This document shows, one piece after another, positions 1-6,344 of a stretch of DNA of 6,541 nucleotides. The notes below the pieces were generated by a model that saw only the letters and a program-made list of their open reading frames with translations, was not told the DNA's origin and did not search any database. Each line of letters starts with the position of its first letter. Position 1 is the stretch's first letter. This DNA is from Lachnospiraceae bacterium (GTDB lineage Bacteria > Bacillota_A > Clostridia > Lachnospirales > Lachnospiraceae): assembly GCA_031262285.1 (NCBI GenBank), contig JAISHZ010000150.1, positions 1 to 6,541 on the forward strand, read 5' to 3'. Both the position numbers and the translations under genes were made by a program.

Positions 1-494
1 AAAAAGGTATTGATCAAATCGATCATCGTCTCTTGTTTTAAAAATTTGGATCCATGCATTTCTCCCCAATTGCCCACGAAAATGCCTTGGGTCGTATAAA
101 TCGTATTGGCATTTTCCTCGATGATCGGACCAATCTGCCGAATATGTTCCTTCACTCGAGACAAAAAGGAAGGTTCTTTTTCGATCGCCTTGCCTACTTT
201 GTCATATACCACTCGTAAAATCACTTCTTGTTTTTGAGAACGAAAAAATCGAAGAATCCTGCCGATGTTGGAAAGAGCCTCTTCACTGATCGGTAAATCC
301 CGAAATTTGCCAATGTCGAGCTGCACAAAAGCTAACTGCTCTTGGGGATTCACACTCCAATGCAGTTCGCTCTCATCGATCGGTACTTCAGCCGCAAAAG
401 AAAAGACTTGATACCATCCGCGTCCCGGGTTCGGTAATGACTCGTTACCCTCCGTATAAACGCCTTTCTCAAACGACCATCCCGTACTTCCCAT
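1..494 (-). CDS. DUF4874/DUF4832-family protein, N-terminal part (3' end beyond window)
   Basis: The frame is open from an ATG at 494 to the window edge, giving 164 codons of a longer protein. Two motifs recall the DUF4874 domain, which normally precedes a DUF4832 domain: NPGRGWY (residues 22-28) and GIFVGNWGEMHG (137-148). The predicted alternation of strands and helices (AFVQLDIG at 55-62, VILRVVYD at 91-98) fits the start of a TIM barrel like that of glycoside hydrolases. No enzymatic activity is assigned here; E145 in the GNWGEMHG motif is the most obvious conserved acidic residue. The start is secure: GGAGG lies 6 nt upstream and an in-frame stop lies at 524-522. The N-terminus MGSTGWSFEK is not a signal peptide, so the protein appears cytosolic or exported by another route, which is odd for a glycan hydrolase. 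It begins 19 nt after the GT2 stop and is probably the same operon. Family call is from motif memory, fairly confident; function is unknown. Confidence 0.72.
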   Translation of the reverse strand, partial: MGSTGWSFEKGVYTEGNESLPNPGRGWYQVFSFAAEVPIDESELHWSVNPQEQLAFVQLDIGKFRDLPISEEALSNIGRILRFFRSQKQEVILRVVYDKVGKAIEKEPSFLSRVKEHIRQIGPIIEENANTIYTTQGIFVGNWGEMHGSKFLKQETMIDLINTF

Positions 495-500
495 GATCTT

Positions 501-505
501 CCTCC
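501..505 (-). promoter_or_regulatory. Ribosome binding site of the DUF4874-type gene
   Basis: GGAGG on the minus strand, 6 nt before the ATG at 494. It lies in the 19-nt gap after the GT2 stop codon. It supports the ATG that yields a protein without a signal peptide. Confidence 0.7.
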
Positions 506-513
506 GTAACAGT

Positions 514-1296
514 CTACACTTTTACTTCGATCTGTCGCCCGCTTCCACTATCCATTTTGAGTACTTTCACGCGAAAAATCGCTGCCAAAATACTAAAAAG
601 CATCCGAAACATATATAAAATCGGTTTCAATCCGGAATGCATACTCACTCCGACTGTTCTTTGATACATCACGGCGGGGATTTCCCGTACTTGGTAACCC
701 AATAACAACATTTCCAAAATACAATTCGCATCCGGATATTTGTCGTCAAAATGATTGTACTTGGAATAATAAGAAAAGGCTCGTTTGGATAGCCCCTGTA
801 ATCCGGTCGTCGGATCCGCAATATGTCGCTTGGTGGCCATCCGAATCAGGGTACGGAATAAGAAATACGCCACACGCTTTACAAGCGAAACCGGAAAATC
901 ACTGCTACCACTCATAAAGCGGCTCCCTAACACCACGTCCGGAAAACGTCCAAACTCATCTGCTTCAAATAAACTGTGGTAGATGCGAATCACATTGGAG
1001 ACATCATGCTGTCCGTCCGCGTCCATTTGAATGACATAAGGGTAACCTTCTCGGATCGCGTATTTATATCCGACTTGGAGCGCGCTGCCATATCCCAAGT
1101 TAAAGATGTGGTTGACTACTGTATGACCACGTGCTACCACCACTTCACTCGTTTCATCAGAAGATGCATCATTGATCACCAACACATCTGCAAAAGACGC
1201 AATTTCGGGCTTTTCCAAAGCGTCCAAGACCTTGTTGATATTCTTTTCTTCATTATAAGCCGGTATCACGATCAATACTTTATTCTCAGTTTTCAT
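514..1296 (-). CDS. GT2 family glycosyltransferase (polyprenyl-phosphate sugar synthase type)
   Basis: A 260-residue GT-A fold enzyme of family GT2, closest in pattern to dolichyl/polyprenyl-phosphate mannose or glucose synthases. Visible motifs are PAYNEE (12-17), INDASSDET (41-49), NLGYGSALQ (66-74), the metal-binding DxD in QMDADGQHD (D92 and D94), GSRF (124-127) and DPTTGLQG (161-168). It probably transfers a sugar from a nucleotide donor, perhaps to a polyprenyl phosphate at the inner membrane face; donor and acceptor cannot be read from sequence. A hydrophobic stretch near 226-243 (ILYMFRMLFSILAAIF) may anchor it as an amphipathic or transmembrane helix; there is no GtrA-like flippase domain fused to it. 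The ATG overlaps the GT4 stop by 4 nt (ATGA), implying translational coupling, and AGGGAG lies 8 nt upstream. DUF2304 proteins often accompany this GT2 type, and one lies two genes upstream. Confidence 0.88.
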   Translation of the reverse strand: MKTENKVLIVIPAYNEEKNINKVLDALEKPEIASFADVLVINDASSDETSEVVVARGHTVVNHIFNLGYGSALQVGYKYAIREGYPYVIQMDADGQHDVSNVIRIYHSLFEADEFGRFPDVVLGSRFMSGSSDFPVSLVKRVAYFLFRTLIRMATKRHIADPTTGLQGLSKRAFSYYSKYNHFDDKYPDANCILEMLLLGYQVREIPAVMYQRTVGVSMHSGLKPILYMFRMLFSILAAIFRVKVLKMDSGSGRQIEVKV

Positions 1297-2525
1297 TGAA
1301 TCAGCTCCCTGTGCTCATCGACGAGTTTTTGTAGCTTATCCAAGTCCTCCCCATAATGGGTTTGCTTCTTCCCTGCTGCCGCACCCAACTGTGCGGCATA
1401 TGCTTGATCGTCACATAGCTTTATGATCGCTTCGCGAATCGCTGTCGGCGTTAGCGGGCACAATATCCCATCGACACCATGACAAATCTGTTCTCTATTT
1501 CCACTGCAATCGGAAGCAATAATCGGTAGAGAAAAAAGCGCCGCTTCCTGAATTGCGATACTTTTTCCTTCGAATCGGGTACAGTGACAGTAAATATCCG
1601 CCTGTACATAATACGGATAAGGATTGTCTGTTGCTCCTAATAAGAAAAACACATCCGCTACGCCGGATTCTGCGATTTGCCTTTCCAGTTCTTTTCGTTT
1701 TTCCCCTTCTCCCAAGACATACCAACGAATCTGTCGACCGGACGCTTTCACCAGTGCCATTGCCTCAATCGCCACATCATACGCTTTTTGGTAGTTGAGT
1801 CTACCAACCGTCAGCAGACGAATCCCCGAAAAGGAATCCGTAAAACCTCCCGGTTCTTGGGAACGCCTTCGCATCGAATCCGTGTCAAGCATATTGTGAA
1901 AGACACTCGTCTTTTGCTCCATTTGGGGGTAAATATGACAAAAATGGGTCTTCACTTCATCGGAAACTGCGAAGATCGCATCCATCTGTTCATAACAATC
2001 TCGATCCATACGGGGTGTGTAGCCCGCTTGATCATAGGCGATATGCAAAAAAGCTGCTTTTTTCTTCGCTTTGACATGATCTGCAACATAATACGTGCTT
2101 CCACCTTCCAGATAGGCGACTGCCAAATCATAGGTCACAGGCAATCTTTTGGCTCCGTCACTGATCATTCGCCATAAAAGCTTATCCGTCTGAATCCGTT
2201 TCCTTCGAATCATTCCGCACAAGTGTAGGATCATGGGAAACAGATTTTTCCAAAAGCTCCCATGTGAGAGTGCAGCACGCAGAACACGCTTTTTCATCTG
2301 CTTGGCGCCCTGTGCGGACAACACAGACACCGAAGCATATCGATCATTTAACAGTCTTACACCGGGCGGTAACTTCGTGATCAGTTCGCCTTGCTCCATC
2401 AACACATACAAAGAGACGTCGTATTGATCGGGATCCAAACGAGACAAAAGTCCTATGAGCGCCACTTCTGCACCCGCGCGTCCCAATGTATTAATGACAA
2501 ACAATACCTTTTTCTTTACTCCCAC
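1293..2525 (-). CDS. GT4 family glycosyltransferase, GTG start
   Basis: A 410-residue GT-B retaining glycosyltransferase of family GT4. The N-terminal acceptor domain opens with KKKVLFVINTLGRAGAE (4-20), a first beta strand and glycine-rich loop typical of GT4 enzymes. The donor domain starts near 235 with LLTVGRLNYQKAYD (237-250), continues with VLGEGEKRKEL (270-280), and carries the EX7E signature with E319 and E327. It should add a sugar from a nucleotide donor to a lipid-linked or polymeric glycan on the cytosolic membrane face; the sugar is not predictable. I chose GTG at 2525 because AAAGGAAGG sits 6 nt before it and the GT4 fold starts immediately after. A longer in-frame reading from an ATG at 2606 would add 27 residues with no family character that overlap the end of the preceding gene. 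An ATG at 2529 is out of frame. The 3' end overlaps the next gene by 4 nt. Confidence 0.88.
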   Translation of the reverse strand: MGVKKKVLFVINTLGRAGAEVALIGLLSRLDPDQYDVSLYVLMEQGELITKLPPGVRLLNDRYASVSVLSAQGAKQMKKRVLRAALSHGSFWKNLFPMILHLCGMIRRKRIQTDKLLWRMISDGAKRLPVTYDLAVAYLEGGSTYYVADHVKAKKKAAFLHIAYDQAGYTPRMDRDCYEQMDAIFAVSDEVKTHFCHIYPQMEQKTSVFHNMLDTDSMRRRSQEPGGFTDSFSGIRLLTVGRLNYQKAYDVAIEAMALVKASGRQIRWYVLGEGEKRKELERQIAESGVADVFFLLGATDNPYPYYVQADIYCHCTRFEGKSIAIQEAALFSLPIIASDCSGNREQICHGVDGILCPLTPTAIREAIIKLCDDQAYAAQLGAAAGKKQTHYGEDLDKLQKLVDEHRELIQ

Positions 2526-2531
2526 GCATGA

Positions 2532-2540
2532 CCTTCCTTT
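2532..2540 (-). promoter_or_regulatory. Ribosome binding site deciding the GT4 GTG start
   Basis: AAAGGAAGG on the minus strand, 6 nt before GTG at 2525. No ATG is available in the right frame at this distance, so this site is the main argument for the GTG start. Confidence 0.7.
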
Positions 2541-2548
2541 TTGAAGTG

Positions 2549-2569
2549 ATTGCGGCGAATACGCGCAAT
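2549..2569 (-). other. Bulged hairpin in the DUF2304-GT4 intergenic gap
   Basis: An inverted repeat, ATTGCGCG-TATT-CG-C-CGCAAT on the minus strand: 8 base pairs with one bulged C and a four-base loop. It begins 2 nt after the DUF2304 stop codon and ends 8 nt before the GT4 ribosome binding site. No T-run follows on either strand, so it is not an intrinsic terminator. It could protect or process the transcript at this junction, or it could be chance. Confidence 0.4.
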
Positions 2570-2571
2570 GA

Positions 2572-2967
2572 TTAAGCGCTGTCCGGTAACCGATCGGTTT
2601 GAACATCCATAAGTTCCTTCAAATCGGAGCGGATTTTCGTGTTTTCTTGATTGAGTAGTGATACTTGCATCGCCAATTCATGATTGCGCATGATCAGTTT
2701 GGAAACGCTGATGCTCAGCAAAAGCGTACCCAATAACGCGAAGAATCCCAAACAATACAATCCAAAAAAAGTCGTCGGCGCGATGATATCCGCCCACGCG
2801 GAGAGACTGGGAACCGCTCCCACCAACATTAATTGGAGGGTAAATCCTGCCCATCCCAAACTGATATTCGCTACGAGACGCCTTCTGGAAAACTGATAAA
2901 ATACCACGAGCAAAAAGATGAATCCGGTAATCGATACCGTCGCTCTCATTAGCACAACAGTCGTCAT
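2572..2967 (-). CDS. DUF2304-family small membrane protein
   Basis: A 131-residue protein with three predicted transmembrane helices (about residues 7-25, 37-56 and 66-89). A basic cytosolic loop FSRRRL (26-31) lies between the first two, and a hydrophilic, probably coiled-coil C-terminus spans 93-121 (heptad-like leucines in HELAMQVSLLNQEN and onward). This matches the DUF2304 plan, a family of unknown biochemical function commonly found beside GT2 polyprenyl-phosphate sugar transferases in glycan loci. By association it may be a membrane scaffold or partner for the GT2 or GT4 encoded downstream; that is inference. It starts 1 nt after the pelG stop with AAGGAGG 6 nt before the ATG, so it is tightly coupled to pelG. 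The following 46-nt gap is the largest in the cluster. Confidence 0.8.
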   Translation of the reverse strand: MTTVVLMRATVSITGFIFLLVVFYQFSRRRLVANISLGWAGFTLQLMLVGAVPSLSAWADIIAPTTFFGLYCLGFFALLGTLLLSISVSKLIMRNHELAMQVSLLNQENTKIRSDLKELMDVQTDRLPDSA

Positions 2968-2968
2968 G

Positions 2969-4441
2969 TTACCCCTCCTTTGCGCTGCTACCTATGGCTT
3001 GGCGCTTTGATTCATATACCAACTGCGGCGGCATCTTGCCTCTACCTCTGGGAATTAACTGCCCTTGGCAAAAAATATGCCGATCCAGATTGCGTTCTAC
3101 CCATCGTAGCCTTGTATAAGCAACCGCCCATGCGGCAGTAGAACCGATTACCAAACCCAATCCGTACCATATCTCCGGAAGCGTCCTCGCATAGCGACTA
3201 CCGATCCATGTCACGAAGAAAAAGGTAAGTGACGTAAGCATAGAACCGGTCAAATCGTTGTAATAGTACAAAAAGATAATGGCGGCATACATGATAAATA
3301 AGATAAAATACCCTGCTGCCAAACATGGATAGATCTGCATGACCAAACCGGAAAATCCAAAGCCCGGAAGAATCACGACACAGAACAAGTACACCACTAC
3401 TGAGATAATAAATTGTATGCGTACCAAGTTCATTAATTCCGCCGAAAGCTGCGCAAACATTCGCTCTTTGGCACTCTTAATGTCGGCTCCTCTCCCGCCG
3501 ATGACCGCTTCGGAAAAGGCTCTGTATCTGACATGAAAATGCATTTCCACTCTGGTCAAAAAGATGACGCTCGACGTAATACTCGTCGCCATACCCAAAA
3601 ACGTCGCCATATCGTAAGGCGGTGCATTCAAAAAACCACCGGCAACCCGCACTCCCAGAGAAGAATTCCAAAAAACAAAATTGTGAATATATAATCCAAA
3701 GATGTACATGGAATTGGTCACAATCAATTTATAATACTGCTTGAAGTACACCAATACTCTCTCATATTTATTATTGTATTCGCGAAAATAGGATTTGATT
3801 GTAGCTAATAGAATACTTCCGATGAAACACAACCCAATTGTCAAGGATAACAGCATACTATAGGTGACTTCCAAAGAACAAAAATGAACCAATATCAGAG
3901 AAAGGGTAAAGGTAAAAATCGCACCTGCTAAAAAATAAAGAGCGATTCTTTTGTAATCTTTACAGATTGAAAGATAGATCATGGAATAAAACACCAAGAT
4001 CAACGCCATGAAGCCGCAATATCCGGTCACGATATATAACAGAGAGACTTGACCTTGTAAATAGATCCAAATACAAAATGGCACTCCCATGCACAAGCTT
4101 ATCACAGTCTGCAGAAATAATCCAATGTAAAAGCATGGCATAATCGCCGCATAATCCTCCTCAAAAATCACATCGGATAAATAGCGCGAAAACACGGCAT
4201 TTGTCGGTGCTGCCGCTATTAAGGAAAAAACAAACATATAAAGCGTGATACAGGAAAAAAGTTCCCTTTTCGCATATGGCTCTTGAACCAAACCCAATAC
4301 TTGCCCCATCAGTAAAATTGTGGCTATGATCAACAACATCGGCGCAACGGTAATCGCAACGCCATAAGCCGATCCCAAGATATGAGTCGTAATGGTCTTT
4401 CTGGAAAAAATCTTATTCAGCGTGACGCCGATTCCTGCCAT
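2969..4441 (-). CDS. pelG: Pel exopolysaccharide transporter PelG (MOP/MATE-like membrane protein)
   Basis: A 490-residue polytopic inner-membrane protein with about twelve hydrophobic helices between residues 20 and 442. The PelG N-terminus MAGIGVTLNKIF is diagnostic and sets the start at 4441. Other PelG-like landmarks are SRYLSDVIFEEDY (85-97), YIHNFVFW (251-258), PYDMATFLGM (275-284) and YYYNDLTGS (392-400). PelG belongs to the MOP flippase superfamily and works with PelF (and PelD/PelE where present) to move the growing Pel chain across the membrane. The ATG follows the pelF stop by 1 nt, with GAGGA 5 nt upstream. An open frame continues 36 codons further upstream, but that stretch is an alternate-frame reading of the pelF repeat tail. 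The protein is about 35 residues longer than the 456-residue Pseudomonas PelG; the excess is a hydrophilic basic tail after about residue 445. Confidence 0.93.
   Translation of the reverse strand: MAGIGVTLNKIFSRKTITTHILGSAYGVAITVAPMLLIIATILLMGQVLGLVQEPYAKRELFSCITLYMFVFSLIAAAPTNAVFSRYLSDVIFEEDYAAIMPCFYIGLFLQTVISLCMGVPFCIWIYLQGQVSLLYIVTGYCGFMALILVFYSMIYLSICKDYKRIALYFLAGAIFTFTLSLILVHFCSLEVTYSMLLSLTIGLCFIGSILLATIKSYFREYNNKYERVLVYFKQYYKLIVTNSMYIFGLYIHNFVFWNSSLGVRVAGGFLNAPPYDMATFLGMATSITSSVIFLTRVEMHFHVRYRAFSEAVIGGRGADIKSAKERMFAQLSAELMNLVRIQFIISVVVYLFCVVILPGFGFSGLVMQIYPCLAAGYFILFIMYAAIIFLYYYNDLTGSMLTSLTFFFVTWIGSRYARTLPEIWYGLGLVIGSTAAWAVAYTRLRWVERNLDRHIFCQGQLIPRGRGKMPPQLVYESKRQAIGSSAKEG
2974..2980 (-). 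promoter_or_regulatory. Ribosome binding site of the DUF2304 gene
   Basis: A near-consensus AAGGAGG on the minus strand, 6 nt before the ATG at 2967. It lies wholly inside the last codons of pelG and is the strongest such site in the window. Confidence 0.75.
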
Positions 4442-4442
4442 T

Positions 4443-6338
4443 TCATTCCTCTTTCTCTTTGCGTTTTTCTTTTCGGTTCTCTTTGCGGTTTTCTTTGCGT
4501 TTCTGTTTGCGTGTTTCTTTCCTCTCCGCTTGCGTGGGGGTAGGAACACCGATCATCCATTGAAGATTCGTCGGTTCCTCATAATCCATGAAATCAAGGT
4601 CATAATCATCTTCGTTCTTTACGTCAAAAGACAAGTCCCGTGAATAAGTTAATCTGGTATCGCCGCGATCAAGACGCTCATAATCTTCGCTCACCATCTC
4701 GGTTTCCGTTTCTTTTTTCCCTATTGTTGGTTCGAAATCAAACTCCTTCGTCTCATTACCCGGCGACACATAGACCAAATTCTCCAGATTTACGCGATCA
4801 GAATCACCCGTGATCAAGAAGTCTGAGGTATCCGACAAATCGTAGTCGGCATCATATTCCGCGTATTCATTGCGAAAATCATCATCCACGAAGACCACGC
4901 TTGACATTCCAAAGGTATCCATTCCTACTTCGAAGTCATGATAAATCTTGCGATAAAGTTTACGCATATGCTCGATTTGATACTTCGCCATCAGTCGCTT
5001 ATAACCGTTCTCCCCCATTGAAAGACGCTGTGCTCCGTTTTCTGCCATCTGAACCATGGCAAGGGCGATTTCTTCCACATTCATAATGTGCGTCAAGATA
5101 CCGGCTTCTCCAAAGTCGTCGGATTCCCCGTAGATCAATCCCCGACAGTTCCCCACGTCTGTGGCGATCACCGGTTTGTGTGCGGCATAACTTTCCAATA
5201 TCGTCAACGGCTGCCCTTCACTGATGCTCGTCAATATGGTCACATCCATTCTGCCTAAATAATCAGCCACATTGATTCGTCCCGTAAACATCACGTCCGG
5301 TATTTTCATGATTTCGACCAAGTCAAAGCACTCCTGCGCGTATTCTTGATCTTCTTCCCACGGTCCCATGATCCACAATTTTAATCGGTTTTGCTTTTGT
5401 TTGGCAAATGCAAACGCTTGAATCATCGTCTTGACATCCTTAATCGGCGTCACACGAAGCACTGCTCCGATATTGACCATATGCTCTTCTTCAGGCGGTT
5501 TGCCGGGTAAATTGGCAAATCTGGCAGGATCAATCCCATTGGGGGTAATCATGGTTTTGTTCGCGGGACAACCCAATTCTATTTGCAATTCTCTGGCATG
5601 ATCGTATAAACTTGTCACCAAATCCGCTTTGTTGTAAGCGAGCGTGGACATCTTGCGAAACTGATCGATCCAGATATTTTTGTATATCCCATTGACCCAC
5701 TTGGCTTTGATCAGTTCTTCTTCTCGTTCACGCGTATAAATCCCATGTTCGGAGATCAAGACTTTGGCATTGTGTATCACCTTCGCCATTCCGACTAGGA
5801 CTCCTGCGTAACCGGTCGCTACTGCATGGTAAAGATCCGCTTTGGGAACCCGCATTTTCATCGTCAAGAAAAGCGGCAGATAAATCGATCGCATGGTCCA
5901 CAAGAAGTCCGAAAAAGCCACCTGTGAATACTGCGTTTTGTAGCATTCCTTTACCGCGTTTAAGAAATCTTCTCCCATCAGCAAATCATCTATCGAAATC
6001 GGCTTGCGCCAAAACATCCAAAACAAATCTTCCCAATTGACATCCTCATTGAGTAACAAGCCCGTTAAAGCTTTGTATTCATCCGGTTTCATCCTTGCTC
6101 TGCGATTTTTCTTCTTACCGCCGCCATACCAGTCAAAGTCGCTTAAATACAATTCATGTACTTCTGTCACATTCGATGGTAGCTCATAAACAAATTTACC
6201 ACGCATATCGCGACTCGCTACGATAGTCATCAGGATAAATTCCACATCCGGAAAGATTTTAATTAAATTGTGTGCCCAACTCGAGACACCGCCGACAGCG
6301 TAAGGATAACACCCCTCCGCCACGAGACACACCCGCAT
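4443..6338 (-). CDS. pelF: Pel polysaccharide glycosyltransferase PelF with long charged C-terminal extension
   Basis: PelF is the cytosolic GT4-type enzyme (DUF3492 N-terminal region plus GT-B donor domain) that polymerises the Pel chain from UDP-N-acetylhexosamine; UDP-GalNAc is the donor reported for Pseudomonas. Signatures are EGCYPYAVGGVSSW (8-21), HAVATGYAG (171-179), SEHGIYTRERE (196-206), TPNGID (265-270), VLRVTPIKDVKTMI (293-306) and the EX7E motif with E374 and E382 in SEGQPLTILE. The usual fold ends near residue 475. This protein has 631 residues, against about 507 in Pseudomonas. The extra part is an acidic linker (485-588: 35 Asp/Glu and 10 Lys/Arg), a short hydrophobic island NLQWMIGVPTP (591-601), and six RKEx tetrads (606-629) ending in EE. 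A basic patch KKKNRRAR (75-82) sits in the N-terminal domain. The ATG has GAGAGG 9 nt upstream and lies 6 nt after the preceding stop. Identity is highly confident; the role of the extension is unknown. Confidence 0.95.
   Translation of the reverse strand: MRVCLVAEGCYPYAVGGVSSWAHNLIKIFPDVEFILMTIVASRDMRGKFVYELPSNVTEVHELYLSDFDWYGGGKKKNRRARMKPDEYKALTGLLLNEDVNWEDLFWMFWRKPISIDDLLMGEDFLNAVKECYKTQYSQVAFSDFLWTMRSIYLPLFLTMKMRVPKADLYHAVATGYAGVLVGMAKVIHNAKVLISEHGIYTREREEELIKAKWVNGIYKNIWIDQFRKMSTLAYNKADLVTSLYDHARELQIELGCPANKTMITPNGIDPARFANLPGKPPEEEHMVNIGAVLRVTPIKDVKTMIQAFAFAKQKQNRLKLWIMGPWEEDQEYAQECFDLVEIMKIPDVMFTGRINVADYLGRMDVTILTSISEGQPLTILESYAAHKPVIATDVGNCRGLIYGESDDFGEAGILTHIMNVEEIALAMVQMAENGAQRLSMGENGYKRLMAKYQIEHMRKLYRKIYHDFEVGMDTFGMSSVVFVDDDFRNEYAEYDADYDLSDTSDFLITGDSDRVNLENLVYVSPGNETKEFDFEPTIGKKETETEMVSEDYERLDRGDTRLTYSRDLSFDVKNEDDYDLDFMDYEEPTNLQWMIGVPTPTQAERKETRKQKRKENRKENRKEKRKEKEE
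4447..4451 (-). promoter_or_regulatory. Ribosome binding site of pelG, inside the pelF 3' end
   Basis: GAGGA on the minus strand, 5 nt before the pelG ATG. It lies in the final glutamate codons of pelF, so pelG is likely translated by ribosomes arriving from pelF. It helps reject the longer pelG reading frame. Confidence 0.55.
4452..4523 (-). repeat. Six tandem 12-bp units encoding RKEx tetrads
   Basis: Six contiguous imperfect 12-bp units at the 3' end of pelF. On the coding strand they read AGGAAAGAAACA, CGCAAACAGAAA, CGCAAAGAGAAC-type (two, RKEN), then CGAAAAGAAAAA and CGCAAAGAGAAA, encoding RKET, RKQK, RKEN, RKEN, RKEK and RKEK. The unit is a multiple of three, so gain or loss of copies keeps the frame. 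15 of the 24 encoded residues are Arg or Lys. Confidence 0.9.
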
Positions 6339-6344
6339 ACGTTG

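Noticed and set aside
1677..2177. A 166-codon plus-strand frame opposite the GT4 gene
   Set aside because: It is wholly antisense to a well-supported glycosyltransferase, and its translation has no recognisable domain or membrane pattern.
2549..2569. Reading the intergenic hairpin as a rho-independent terminator
   Set aside because: No T-run follows on either strand, and the downstream gene has its own ribosome binding site but no visible promoter.
2526..2606. A 27-residue N-terminal extension of the GT4 enzyme from an ATG at 2606
   Set aside because: It overlaps the end of the DUF2304 gene, has no family character, and a good ribosome binding site precedes the GTG at 2525.
4442..4549. A 36-codon upstream extension of pelG giving a Lys/Arg-rich N-terminus
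   Set aside because: It is the pelF repeat tail read in another frame. The family start MAGIGV with GAGGA 5 nt upstream lies at 4441.
4392..4643. A plus-strand 83-codon frame encoding a very Phe/Leu-rich, membrane-like peptide
   Set aside because: Its hydrophobicity is the antisense of the AAA/GAA-rich repeat at the end of pelF; no convincing plus-strand ribosome binding site or homology is seen.
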